Made by a program: the position numbers and the translations under genes. From Acidimicrobiia bacterium (GTDB taxonomy: Bacteria > Actinomycetota > Acidimicrobiia > IMCC26256 > JAGNEX01), in the NCBI GenBank assembly GCA_018003035.1, contig JAGNEX010000015.1, positions 1 to 38,921 of the forward strand: a DNA stretch of 38,921 bases, in the 5' to 3' direction. Shown in pieces: positions 1 through 7,320 of the stretch (the first letter of the stretch is position 1; each line of letters opens with the position of its first letter). The notes beneath the pieces were generated by a model that made no database searches, was not told where the DNA came from, and worked only from the letters and a program-made list of their open reading frames with translations.

Positions 1-1
1 G

Positions 2-181
2 GGCGTACCCAAGGTCTTGTACGAAACACAACGGTCTCCTTCGCAAACACGGAACTTCGTGTTTGTGTCATCGACCGATGCTGATGAGATCTTGAGCAAA
101 ATACTTCGCAAGGCGATATTGAACTTCTATATCAACCAGACTGCTCGCAAGCGCGCAGGGTTAAGCAAACAGTCCTTCTAA
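2..181 (+). CDS. C-terminal end of an unidentified protein, cut by the window edge
   Basis: Frame 2 is open from the first base to a TAA at 179-181, giving 59 residues with no internal stop. The end is basic and helical-looking (…ILRKAILNFYINQTARKRAGLSKQSF). It uses rare codons for this DNA (ATA, TTA) and is clearly more AT-rich than its neighbours, which suggests transferred DNA. I do not recognise a family, and the start lies outside the window. It could be a chance open frame, but the codon pattern looks coding. Confidence 0.45.
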   Translation, partial: GVPKVLYETQRSPSQTRNFVFVSSTDADEILSKILRKAILNFYINQTARKRAGLSKQSF

Positions 182-286
182 TCACAGGGGCCGCACCCGA
201 AACAGGGGTCGCGGTCGGCTATGCGCAGCAGACCAAAGGCACCTGCGTGCACCGGTCACGGACCGCAATCGCGTGAGGCCTCGGGT

Positions 287-531
287 ATGCAGGTCATATT
301 CGCTATTGACGCGTGGCTTGGCGAATAGTCAAGAACACCGCCTCCGAGACACTCCTTAGGCATCGCGCAGCTGACTTGTCCGGCCGCCTGGTCCGACTCC
401 CTTTCGCCGACAGGTCGTGGCGAGGACCTTTGCCGAAATGGACGGCTGGGCCGCGCTTGGTGTTTGGAGAAGACCTGGCGTTACTTGGTAGCTGTCGATT
501 GGCCTGGTCGACTGTGCCTCGACCGTCCTCC
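287..531 (+). pseudogene. Decayed VapC-like PIN toxin
   Basis: Reading frame 3 around 396-482 gives TPFRRQVVARTFAEMDGWAA followed by LGVWRRPGVTW and a stop. This aligns residue for residue with the intact PIN toxin at 16391-16777 (SALRRQVMGGTLTEAEGWTA, then LDTWRRLGVTR). Upstream, ATG 287 opens MQVIFAIDA, like a PIN start, but in another frame, and in-frame stops occur near 357, 372 and 483. The acidic C-terminal half cannot be followed. No antitoxin is recognisable in 182-286, and nothing else is seen in 532-685. I read it as a dead toxin gene related to, but clearly diverged from, the 16391 copy. Confidence 0.5.
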
Positions 532-685
532 CGGAGGTCGGCCATCCCAGGAGCTCTACCTCTTCGGCTCCGTTGCCAGGTTTCCGAAGTGGTGGTCCAG
601 CACGTCGGCCGTATCGTCTTCCCGCCCCGACGGGTCGATCAGACAGGCCGATCCGAGTTGTTCGGGGATGCGTCGGCTGTAGACA

Positions 686-1138
686 TCAGGGCTTCGCAAA
701 AAGGCCGTAAACCCCGCTAAAGGCGACGGGTGCCTCGAACGAGTCGCCCTTTGTCACCGTTTCGCCAACTACCCATTCCGAGGTTTCGGTGTCCCAGTAG
801 GCGATGAATGCGTCGGAGAGGTCTGCGCCTGTGATGGCAGATCCGTCGATGGTGAGGGTCATCGACGGTCCCCTGTCGGGGTCAAGCAAGGCGATGTCGT
901 ACCAGTTGCCGACGTGCTGCCCAACACCCGGTGGTGGGTTCAAGTCGTCATCGGAGATCGTGAAGGAGATCCTCGGTCCTCCAGCGCTCATTGGGATCCA
1001 CAGCTCGGCCCCAGGCAGATTCATTGTGGTGCCGGCCTCATCTGGGTCGTTACCGAGTCCGCACGCCGCGATCATGAGGACCAGCGCACACGACACGGTG
1101 AATAGCAATGCGGTTCGAAGGTGAGGGGGGAACGTCAT
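686..1138 (-). CDS. Putative secreted lipoprotein, 150 aa
   Basis: ATG 1138 is preceded by AGGAGTG, a good ribosome binding site. Residues 1-26 are a signal peptide: short n-region, hydrophobic run LLFTVSCALVLMI, then lipobox IAAC, so C26 would be lipidated and the protein anchored outside the membrane. The remaining ~124 residues are acidic and look beta-rich, ending in a GVYGLFAKP strand. This kind of small beta-sandwich tail is common in actinobacterial surface lipoproteins, but I cannot name the family. It lies downstream of the vapBC pair on the same strand, 80 bases away, so co-transcription is possible. Function unknown. Confidence 0.75.
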   Translation of the reverse strand: MTFPPHLRTALLFTVSCALVLMIAACGLGNDPDEAGTTMNLPGAELWIPMSAGGPRISFTISDDDLNPPPGVGQHVGNWYDIALLDPDRGPSMTLTIDGSAITGADLSDAFIAYWDTETSEWVVGETVTKGDSFEAPVAFSGVYGLFAKP

Positions 1139-1218
1139 GGAACACTCCTGTGGGGCGCCCGCCGTGAGCGAACGCTGATTGGTCGATCTGGGCGTCGGTC
1201 TCGTTCGATCCTGACTGC

Positions 1219-1623
1219 TTACGGCGTGCGGATCAGTTGGATCGAACAGTTGATTCCCGGCGCATTGGCCAAGCGGGCGTCTGCCGTTACCAACGTGGCG
1301 AGAAGTGCTTCGGCGAGAGCGACATAGCAGGCGTCAGATGGAGTCGCATTGTTGCGCAGTTCGTAGGCTCGCCGCATCAGTGGCGCAGCAGGAAACCTTT
1401 GAAACGGAAGTGCGGTGAGGTCCTCCACGGCCAAACGAAATCGCTCTGCTGTGAGGCCGTTGTTGAGCCACCGGCGCCGCAGGACTGCCACGGATTCGAC
1501 GTCAACAAGATCGGGTACAGCGATCCGGTTCTGCGACGATCTGGCCACTTCGCGGGCCGTGTCGCCAGCGGCGCCGTCATCTCCAACGAGGTTGACGACC
1601 ACCGAGGCGTCGAGGACGATCAT
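1219..1623 (-). CDS. vapC: Type II toxin, PIN-domain ribonuclease (VapC family)
   Basis: The 134-residue PIN domain is full length for the family. The four acidic metal-binding residues are visible: D5 in the opening MIVLDAS, E43 in VDVESVAVLRRR, D97 in TPSDACYVALAEAL and D115 in VTADARLA. VapC toxins are Mg-dependent endoribonucleases that cut tRNA or rRNA when freed from the antitoxin. The start ATG overlaps the stop of the upstream antitoxin by four bases (ATGA), showing translational coupling, the usual order antitoxin then toxin. The RNA target cannot be read from sequence. Confidence 0.9.
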   Translation of the reverse strand: MIVLDASVVVNLVGDDGAAGDTAREVARSSQNRIAVPDLVDVESVAVLRRRWLNNGLTAERFRLAVEDLTALPFQRFPAAPLMRRAYELRNNATPSDACYVALAEALLATLVTADARLANAPGINCSIQLIRTP

Positions 1624-1850
1624 CGAGGGCCGCGCTCGGCGTTCAGGTCATCGACGGCAGCCTCAAAGCCGATGTGTCCCCCTTGGCGCTGACTGATCCG
1701 GTCGAGGACGTCGTCCAGCGTTGGATTGGAGCCAATGCGTACCAACTCGGCAGTTAGGTACTGCTGCAACGATTGACCGGCGGCCGCGGCCCTACGTTGC
1801 AAGCTGGCATGAACGTCATCGGGCAGATCTCGGATCAGCAGGTTCGGCAT
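1620..1850 (-). CDS. vapB: VapB/FitA-type antitoxin with ribbon-helix-helix fold
   Basis: The protein has 76 residues. Its N-terminus (MPNLLIRDLPDDVHASLQRR) is the classic FitA-like ribbon-helix-helix: a short beta strand LLIRDLP, then two helices. This part binds DNA as a dimer and should repress the operon. The acidic tail after residue 40 (TLDDVLDRI and later) is the expected toxin-neutralising segment. It is directly coupled to the PIN toxin through the ATGA overlap at 1620-1623. Confidence 0.88.
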   Translation of the reverse strand: MPNLLIRDLPDDVHASLQRRAAAAGQSLQQYLTAELVRIGSNPTLDDVLDRISQRQGGHIGFEAAVDDLNAERGPR

Positions 1851-2154
1851 GCTTGCATTCTGCTAGCGAAGCCGCTCTAAGCGCAACCCATAGTCCGCCT
1901 GATCGGCGAAGTTGTCGAGATCGGTATCGAGGCTTCCGGGCCTTGGCAACGTGGTCGTCCGTCACGGCACGGTCGACTGCTGATATCGGCCGATAGGCTG
2001 AAGTGCCTGCCGAGTCGACCACTCCGGGGTCGTCCAAATCGACGGTCATGTGAGCAGTCCATTGAAAGCTGCTGGTGGCGACGCAGACCAAAGCAAGTGG
2101 ATCGTCCACCGTGAGTCCGGTGGACGGTTCCAACCCCCCAGATCGGACTTATCT
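1851..2154. other. Intergenic stretch with a possible decayed minus-strand reading frame
   Basis: No convincing gene is present. On the minus strand, ATG 2048 opens about 40 residues (MTVDLDDPGVVDSAGTSAYR onward) that look coding; a shift near 1925 would join them to a second coding-like tail ending DNFADQADYGLRLERLR and a stop near 1868. I read this as a weak candidate for a broken small gene. The promoter of the vapBC pair must also lie here. Confidence 0.25.
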
Positions 2155-2874
2155 ATGGGCCTGAATGCGCCTCGTCGGTGTAGCAAACGTTCTTCCTCGT
2201 GCGCGGGTTTCCGCGCTTCGGCGTTGAGGTCGACCGGTGTGTTGTGCGCGGTGGTGGTTGCCTGCATCGTTGGGTATGCATGTTCTAGCGACGGAGATCA
2301 GAAGGTGCTCGCCGACGACACGAACGCGACCGTCGTGCAGGCAAGTGTTGGCGACAGTTCGCTCCAGACGGATGGCGGTCAAGGTTCTGCTGTAGCTGGT
2401 GCCGGTTCGACAGAGGTCGCTGCACAAGGAGCTGATCTTGCTCCGAGCTTGTCCACTGACGCTCAGATGCATTCGTCGCCGGTTCAAGCAACCGTTGTTG
2501 AGCCCGAGACCACCACCGAAGCTGCCGGTGCGCGGAACCCGTCGACTGGTGTTCCGGTAGGGGTGGCGGTGACGATCGCGACCGCAGCGGCCCCGCTGAC
2601 TAGCAGCCGGTTGCCGCTGATTTCGGGCACGTTGTTGATCGACGATTCTCTTGGTTGCCTGTACCTCGAGGTCAGCAACGGGGCTCGGTACCACGTCGTC
2701 TTTCCGTTCGGCTCTACCTTCGATCAAACAACGGGGCGTGTGCTCGATGAGGAGGGTGCAACCTTCGCCATTGTTGGTGAGCATTCGAGTTTTGGGGTAG
2801 CGAGTGAACGTGCCGTCGGGCTCGGGCCGGAGACTTGTGATTCAGAACGTTCCGTCGAGATCTGGAAGAACTGA
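2155..2874 (+). CDS. Putative lipoprotein with C-terminal beta domain
   Basis: The frame is open from 2050, but residues before ATG 2155 do not look like protein, and the signal sequence lies just after it, so I start there (239 aa); no strong ribosome binding site decides it. A hydrophobic run (TGVLCAVVVACIVGYAC) ends in lipobox GYAC, so lipidation is likely. A low-complexity Ala/Ser/Thr linker follows. The last ~90 residues form a compact domain with GTLLIDDSLGCLYLEV and FPFGSTFD, a pattern I have seen in actinobacterial lipoproteins with two conserved cysteines. Function unknown. A hairpin system follows at 2964-3020. Confidence 0.7.
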   Translation: MGLNAPRRCSKRSSSCAGFRASALRSTGVLCAVVVACIVGYACSSDGDQKVLADDTNATVVQASVGDSSLQTDGGQGSAVAGAGSTEVAAQGADLAPSLSTDAQMHSSPVQATVVEPETTTEAAGARNPSTGVPVGVAVTIATAAAPLTSSRLPLISGTLLIDDSLGCLYLEVSNGARYHVVFPFGSTFDQTTGRVLDEEGATFAIVGEHSSFGVASERAVGLGPETCDSERSVEIWKN

Positions 2875-2963
2875 CGGTCGTCCTGTGCCGTCACATGAAG
2901 ACCGCTAACCAGACACTTTGGCGGCAAGCCACGTGGACCCCTCGGCGCAGCCCGTTTTGAAAG

Positions 2964-3020
2964 GCTCCAGTTCCCGCACGAGGACTGGAGCACTCAAAGT
3001 TCCTCGTGCATCGCCGGGAA
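2964..3020 (+). terminator. Two mutually exclusive hairpins downstream of the lipoprotein gene
   Basis: GCTCCAGT (2964-2971) pairs with ACTGGAGC (2984-2991), an 8-bp perfect stem. Inside its loop begins GCACGAGGA (2976-2984), which pairs with TCCTCGTGC (3001-3009), a 9-bp perfect stem; outside that, TTCCCG (2971-2976) can pair with CGGGAA (3015-3020) across a bulge. The two folds share bases and cannot coexist. There is no U tract, so it is either a Rho-assisted transcript end or an attenuator-like switch. Apart from this, 2875-3235 shows no gene. Confidence 0.5.
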
Positions 3021-3235
3021 ATCGTGAGCTCCGACCGCCGTTGCTGTCGATTCCAGTCAGTAACTCGCTGGAGGTGGCCCGCTAGTTGAAGCTAGGCGGC
3101 ATCCGTTTGAGAGGGGTGGCTCAGGCTGTCGACCAGCACCACTTGACTGAAGATCTTCTGCGGAATTGGGGTTAGGCGGACGGCGCAACCCGCGATGTGC
3201 GCGACCTCCTGGGGCGGCTTTGTAGGCATAGCTGC

Positions 3236-3466
3236 CTAATTGGGGATGTCGCGCCAGGGGAGGGGTTTGTCGGTGCGGGGTTCTCCGGGGAGGCCGAGGA
3301 CGCGTTCTCCGAGGATGTTGCGCATGATTTCTGAGGTGCCGCCTTCGATGGTGTTGGCGCGTGCGCGGAGCATTTCCCATGCTTCGGTGTGGAGTGTGCG
3401 GGTTTCGCCGTCTTCGCCGGGGCGGGTCATGGGGTAGCCCTCGGTGAGGAGCATGCCGTCGGCGTC
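3236..3466 (-). pseudogene. Truncated acyl-CoA dehydrogenase, C-terminal 76 residues only
   Basis: From [20 protein letters not shown] through [19 protein letters not shown] to the final WRDIPN stop, this matches the last part of the intact acyl-CoA dehydrogenase at 11784-12989. The DNA is nearly identical for about 230 bases, including an almost unbroken run at 3290-3380 against 11837-11927. It keeps the catalytic-type glutamate in TIEGG. Homology stops abruptly at about 3460-3466, where an unrelated gene tail on the other strand begins. The frame runs on to 3646, but those residues have no dehydrogenase character. It is a dead 3' fragment left by a rearrangement. Confidence 0.85.
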
Positions 3467-3478
3467 AGACTGAGTCAG

Positions 3479-3589
3479 ATGCTGCGTGGCTCGATCTTCT
3501 TCGCTGCACCGATTGTGGAAGTCATCAACAGCGCAGGCTTTGAAGGCACTACCTTCGAACTTGTCTGGACGGATGAAACCACAGCATGA
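3479..3589 (+). pseudogene. 3' fragment of an unidentified gene at a rearrangement junction
   Basis: Plus-strand frame from ATG 3479 to TGA 3589 gives 36 residues, [20 protein letters not shown] then [16 protein letters not shown]. This looks like the natural C-terminus of a protein. Its 5' part is missing, replaced at about 3466-3478 by the tail of the acyl-CoA dehydrogenase in the opposite direction. I cannot identify the family. No gene is seen in 3590-3760. Confidence 0.35.
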
Positions 3590-3760
3590 ACGATCACCTA
3601 CTGAGCTTGATCCCGTGGATAGCGGCTCCCCCAGGGGTCGCTGCAATAGAGGGGTTCTGGCCCACCTCGGGGCGGTGTGGGTGAGGCACGTCGCGAGACC
3701 AAATCAATGACCACCTCCGGGAAGCGACTGCCATACGAAACGTAGACAGTGCAGCCGCAC

Positions 3761-4329
3761 GGTTGGTTGATGACCCTCGACAAGCTCAAGGAGAACCCGC
3801 ACGGGATCGATCTGGGACCGTTGCAGCCGAGGGCTGCCTAACGCCCTCAAGACCGTCGACGGGCATCTCGCCGCGGCACCGCCCGAATTCTCAGGCGCCT
3901 GTCCGAGGTTGCGGCAGGTCTGGCCAAGCGGGTCGATGTACCGGTGTTGATCGGTCGGCGGGATGTGCGCTCGAACAACTGTTGGCTGCACAACGTCACA
4001 GGCCTGGTCAAGGACAAAGATCGGTCACGTTGTGGGTCAACCCCGCAGATGCTGCTGATTGGGGTATGTCCAGCGGTGATCAGGCGCTGATCGCCAGTGC
4101 CGTCGGCGAACTCGAAGTTCCTGTCGAAGTGACCGATCGGACGATGGTCGGCGTCGCGAGCCTGCCACCCGGATGGGGACACGACGCGCTCGGCACCCGA
4201 CTGAGCGTTGCCCGCGAACATGCTGGCGTCAACGTGAACCAGCTGGTCCCACCAACAGATATCGACCCGCCATCCGGCAACGCAACCCTCACCGGCATCC
4301 CCGTTACCGTCACCGCCGCCATCCGCTAA
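3761..4329 (+). pseudogene. Molybdopterin-dependent oxidoreductase, C-terminal domain, frameshifted
   Basis: The text is the molybdopterin-dinucleotide binding domain of a formate-dehydrogenase-like oxidoreductase, broken over three frames. Frame A (ATG 3770) gives MTLDKLKENPHGIDLGPLQP; a shift near 3830 gives LPNALKTVDGHLAAAPPEF; a shift near 3890 gives VLIGRRDVRSNNCWLHNV; a shift near 4025 gives LWVNPADAADWGMSSGDQ, then a clean run with LPPGWGHDALGTRLS and GVNVNQL to TAA 4329. The last segment alone is ~100 residues. The N-terminal iron-sulfur and catalytic domains are absent. It ends 10 bases from the convergent ABC operon. Confidence 0.85.
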
Positions 4330-4339
4330 CCATCGACTG

Positions 4340-4948
4340 TCAGAGCGAGTCGTTTGAAGCGATTGAACGGAAGGGCTGTTCGCGGGCGATGTAGGTGACG
4401 ACCGCGGCGCCGCACGTCAGCGCGGCGAGAACGACGATCCACCTGTCGGCCCACGGTCGTATCAGCAGTGCCCAGCTGGCCGGGCTGTTCCCTGGGGTCG
4501 GAGTTCCGAGCAACCAGCACGCGACGGGGAACACGAACGCCGGCACCCAAGCGGCCTGCCGAGCAAGGCACAAGGTTGCCAAAAAGCTCAGACCCGTGAG
4601 GAGAAGTCCATTGCGTACTCCGATGAGCGCCGACTCAGAATTGCCGAGGGCAATGAACGGTGCTGCCACCACCATCGCGAGGATGGTCGCCGATGCATGT
4701 TGCCGACGCATCTGGACGGGAAGCGCCGAAACGATTTCGCTGGGCTCGTAGGACGTGTGCAGCACGGTCGGGGCGTACATGGCGACCAGCGCCGGGACGA
4801 TCGGTAGGAGCATCCATTCGACATCATTGTCTCGCCCTGGAACGCTCACCGGGCTTTCCAGGACCTTCCACGCCAGCACTTCCATTACGGCGATCAACGC
4901 GACGATGTGTATCTGGTACCGCCGAGCCCACAGACTCACGGGCCACAT
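4340..4948 (-). CDS. Membrane protein of the ABC operon, 202 aa
   Basis: ATG 4948 overlaps the last 13 bases of the preceding permease gene, so it is translated in tandem with it; the frame is open further upstream but that part is antisense-like and lies inside the permease. The protein is mostly hydrophobic, with about six membrane-spanning runs (for example ILAMVVAAPFIALG and WVPAFVFPVACWLLG) and few charges. There is no recognised domain. By position it should be the second transmembrane subunit of the transporter encoded by 4936-6138 and 6135-6860. It ends ten bases from the oxidoreductase pseudogene. Confidence 0.8.
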   Translation of the reverse strand: MWPVSLWARRYQIHIVALIAVMEVLAWKVLESPVSVPGRDNDVEWMLLPIVPALVAMYAPTVLHTSYEPSEIVSALPVQMRRQHASATILAMVVAAPFIALGNSESALIGVRNGLLLTGLSFLATLCLARQAAWVPAFVFPVACWLLGTPTPGNSPASWALLIRPWADRWIVVLAALTCGAAVVTYIAREQPFRSIASNDSL

Positions 4949-6138
4949 TCCGACAAGCGTTCCGCAATGGCGCGGATGTGCTCGCGAGCCTTCGGCGTGT
5001 CGCCATCCGCAACCGCAGGCGACACGATCGGGCTGTATTCGGCGATTCCGACCAGCGACTTGGCCCAGTAGTCCACGTCGAGGTAGTCCTCGTAGGTTTG
5101 TCGATCCTTGCCGATATCGCATTCCGGAGGGATGACCGCGAACGTCAAGAACCCGGCGACGGTCACCGGATCAGGTGCATCGGTTCCGAGGTACCCCGTG
5201 TCGGTGTTGGTTACGGCAGAAAGGTCTTGGGTCAGTCGCTTCGGCGGTTGAAACCCGGCAGCTTGAGATGCCGCAAACGGTGCAGCCACGGCTTGGCGTG
5301 TGGGCTCTTCGAGGAACGAGTACCCCCCGTTGAGACAGATTTCAGGGTCGCTGCCCTGGCAGACGACGTCGGTGTGCCTATGGACGAAGGCATCTCCACC
5401 GATGCCGACGAGCACCGCTGTCGGAAAGATGGGGAGGATGAGGGCAAAGCTTGTGAGGCGTACAGGTGCCCACGGGTCTTCACGCTTTGCGACAAGGCCG
5501 AACGAGGCCACGGCGACCGCCGCGTACAGGGCGGTCTGGAGCAGTTGCACCGACGACCGGGGACGGAGGCCTAGGAGCGAACCGGTGGAGCCTCCAACGT
5601 CCAGCAATGTGGCAGGGAGTGTGGTGTAGCCAACGAGCAGCAACAGGAACAGCACAACGGCAACTGCCGCGCCGGAAATGGCCCGTCGAGTGACGATGCC
5701 AACTGTAGATCCGGCTGCTGCAGCCATAGCGAGCATGGCGAGCGGCGGCAGGCTGGTGGCAACAATTGACAGGTTTGGTATCCCGGGTGCGGTGCTGAGT
5801 GTCGCCAGCGCGATGGCTCCGAGAAGCCCGGCAACATACGCACCCCAACCAACAAGCATGGACGGGACTGTGGCGGCCACACAACCATTTCCCAGGTGCC
5901 CGGTCGGTGTGAGGTAGGGCATGGCGCGCGACCAACGTGCGCCGTCCCATGCAGCGATCCCAGCCACAAGGGGCGCCAAGAAGATCACGACAAACTGGTA
6001 TTGGTCGAAGGCCCAGTACCACTCGTGGAGCCAAGGTTGGCCTCGAAGCGCGATGTGCGCGATGACGACAACCAAGAATCCCGGGATAGCAGCGAGTGCC
6101 ACCGAACGTCGAAGCGCACGACCCAGTCCAGCGGTCAA
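4936..6138 (-). CDS. ABC transporter permease-like protein with extracytoplasmic C-terminal domain
   Basis: Start is TTG 6138, overlapping the ATPase stop codon (TTGA), which indicates coupling. The 400-residue protein has about seven hydrophobic segments in residues 1-260 (including VVVIAHIAL, VALAAIPGFLV, AVAVVLFLLLLVGY), in the style of ABC-2 permeases. Residues ~265-400 form a soluble domain with four cysteines (VCQGSDPEICL early, PPECD and the terminal ECGP late), likely outside the membrane where disulfides could form. Such a domain could bind the secreted protein encoded at the head of the operon. The family is not recognised beyond permease-like; function in export, immunity or lipid handling is inference. 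Confidence 0.82.
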   Translation of the reverse strand: MTAGLGRALRRSVALAAIPGFLVVVIAHIALRGQPWLHEWYWAFDQYQFVVIFLAPLVAGIAAWDGARWSRAMPYLTPTGHLGNGCVAATVPSMLVGWGAYVAGLLGAIALATLSTAPGIPNLSIVATSLPPLAMLAMAAAAGSTVGIVTRRAISGAAVAVVLFLLLLVGYTTLPATLLDVGGSTGSLLGLRPRSSVQLLQTALYAAVAVASFGLVAKREDPWAPVRLTSFALILPIFPTAVLVGIGGDAFVHRHTDVVCQGSDPEICLNGGYSFLEEPTRQAVAAPFAASQAAGFQPPKRLTQDLSAVTNTDTGYLGTDAPDPVTVAGFLTFAVIPPECDIGKDRQTYEDYLDVDYWAKSLVGIAEYSPIVSPAVADGDTPKAREHIRAIAERLSECGP

Positions 6139-6860
6139 GGTCGGGAGTCCATCAGTCTGCTGAGAGCCTCTTCCAACGACACGTTCCTGTTGGCCGCCCT
6201 CAGCTGCCCTGTCGTCCCGACAGCGGTCGCGGCGCCGCCGGCAACAACGACAATTTCGGTGTCGAGGTCGTCCAGGTCTTCGACGTGGTGACTTGTGAAG
6301 ACGACGGCCCGATCGGACGCCAGACGCTTGAGCACTTGGGAAAAATCGCGTCGACTCGGAATGTCCAGGCCGACGGTCGGTTCGTCGAGGAGCAGAACGG
6401 GCGGGTCGTGAACCGTGGCCTGGGCCAGAAACGCGCGTTGTCGATATCCGCCCGACAATTCGCTCAGCTTCTTTTGGGCGACGGTGCCCAGGTCAAATCG
6501 GTCCAGCGCGTCAGCGCAGGCATCGCGCGGGTCGGAAACCCCCTGAATCTGCCCGCTATAGATCAGCATGTCGGTCACGGTGAATGTTCCAGGAAAGCCC
6601 GGATGTTGCGGGACGAAGCCGAGCTGGCGTCTGGCGCTTCTGAGTCCGGCTCGACCCTCGATAGGGGTCCCGTTGAAGGCAAAGGTGCCGGCTTTGGGGC
6701 GGAGGAGTGTCGCCAGTGTCAGCAGCAATGACGACTTTCCCGCCCCGTTTCGTCCGACGATGGCGGTGATGCCCCGCCCAATCGAAAGCGAAACGTCGGT
6801 CAGTGTCGCCTTGCTGTAGCCGACTGAAAGTCGTTCGGTTTCAATTGGGCGAGACTCCAC
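6135..6860 (-). CDS. ABC transporter ATP-binding protein
   Basis: I place the start at GTG 6860, two bases after the stop of the secreted-protein gene, because residues before it (from 6932) overlap that gene and lack domain character. The 241-residue protein has all ABC motifs: Walker A GRNGAGKS, Q-loop in FVPQHPG, signature LSGGYRQR, Walker B VLLLDEP and H-loop TSHHVED. It is the energy-coupling subunit, placed at the cytoplasmic membrane with the two downstream membrane proteins. Gene order secreted protein, ATPase, permease, membrane protein, with overlaps throughout, marks a single operon. Confidence 0.92.
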   Translation of the reverse strand: MESRPIETERLSVGYSKATLTDVSLSIGRGITAIVGRNGAGKSSLLLTLATLLRPKAGTFAFNGTPIEGRAGLRSARRQLGFVPQHPGFPGTFTVTDMLIYSGQIQGVSDPRDACADALDRFDLGTVAQKKLSELSGGYRQRAFLAQATVHDPPVLLLDEPTVGLDIPSRRDFSQVLKRLASDRAVVFTSHHVEDLDDLDTEIVVVAGGAATAVGTTGQLRAANRNVSLEEALSRLMDSRP

Positions 6861-6862
6861 GG

Positions 6863-7294
6863 TTAGTAGCCCCAGGTGGTGAGCGCTCCGGTACTGCAGC
6901 TGTCGGGGACCGGCCAACCCATCTGAGCACACGCTTGGCTTTCGGCGCGAGATTGGGAGCCCTCAGGGTGGAGGGGGACTTTGACCGTTACGGTTCTCGT
7001 CGCGTTTTTCCATTCGCCCGTACTTTGTACGCCGCTCTGCACCCACGTGACCTGCCCTTGGGCATTCGGCCTCCAGAAGTAGAACGTGGTTTTCCCGTAA
7101 ACATTGTTACCGTCGTCACGTCGATCTTTTATGGTCATCGTGTTTGCAGCGTTCAGTGACCGATCGTTGAAATGGGTGCCCCATCCCTCGACGACAACGT
7201 TTCCTTTGTATTGACTGGTCACACGCCCCCAACTTTTGGACGCAGCGCCGGCGAACGAACTCATGAGTGCGAATGCGCAGACGGTGACAACCAA
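6863..7294 (-). CDS. Small secreted protein at the head of an ABC operon; start appears frameshifted
   Basis: The frame from TTG 7294 gives 143 residues: signal peptide (VVTVCAFALMSSFAGAASK), then a mature domain rich in Trp, Asn and Gly (KSWGRV, VEGWGTHF, GKTTFYFWRP), ending in a segment with two cysteines (ACAQMGW, DSCSTG) and ALTTWGY. The natural n-region NKRSFST lies just upstream in the same frame without a start codon. A good GGAG plus ATG at 7320 reads instead in another frame and stops after 19 residues. So either a one-base indel near 7310-7318 breaks the gene, or TTG 7294 is used. Similarity of layout to lactococcin-972-type bacteriocin operons is an inference. Confidence 0.68.
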   Translation of the reverse strand: MVVTVCAFALMSSFAGAASKSWGRVTSQYKGNVVVEGWGTHFNDRSLNAANTMTIKDRRDDGNNVYGKTTFYFWRPNAQGQVTWVQSGVQSTGEWKNATRTVTVKVPLHPEGSQSRAESQACAQMGWPVPDSCSTGALTTWGY

Positions 7295-7320
7295 TGTCGA
7301 GAAACTTCGCTTATTGTCAT

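Noticed and set aside
313..720. 135-codon frame on the plus strand at the left end
   Set aside because: Its own translation is Arg/Pro-rich noise; the real homology (PIN toxin) lies in the neighbouring frame with stops.
3640..3660. Short repeat AGAGGGGTTC shared with 11245-11254
   Set aside because: Ten bases only, with no shared flank; chance at this GC content.
4660..5574. Open frame (304 codons) on the plus strand
   Set aside because: It is antisense to two coupled membrane-protein genes, and its Arg/Gly-rich sequence has no family features.
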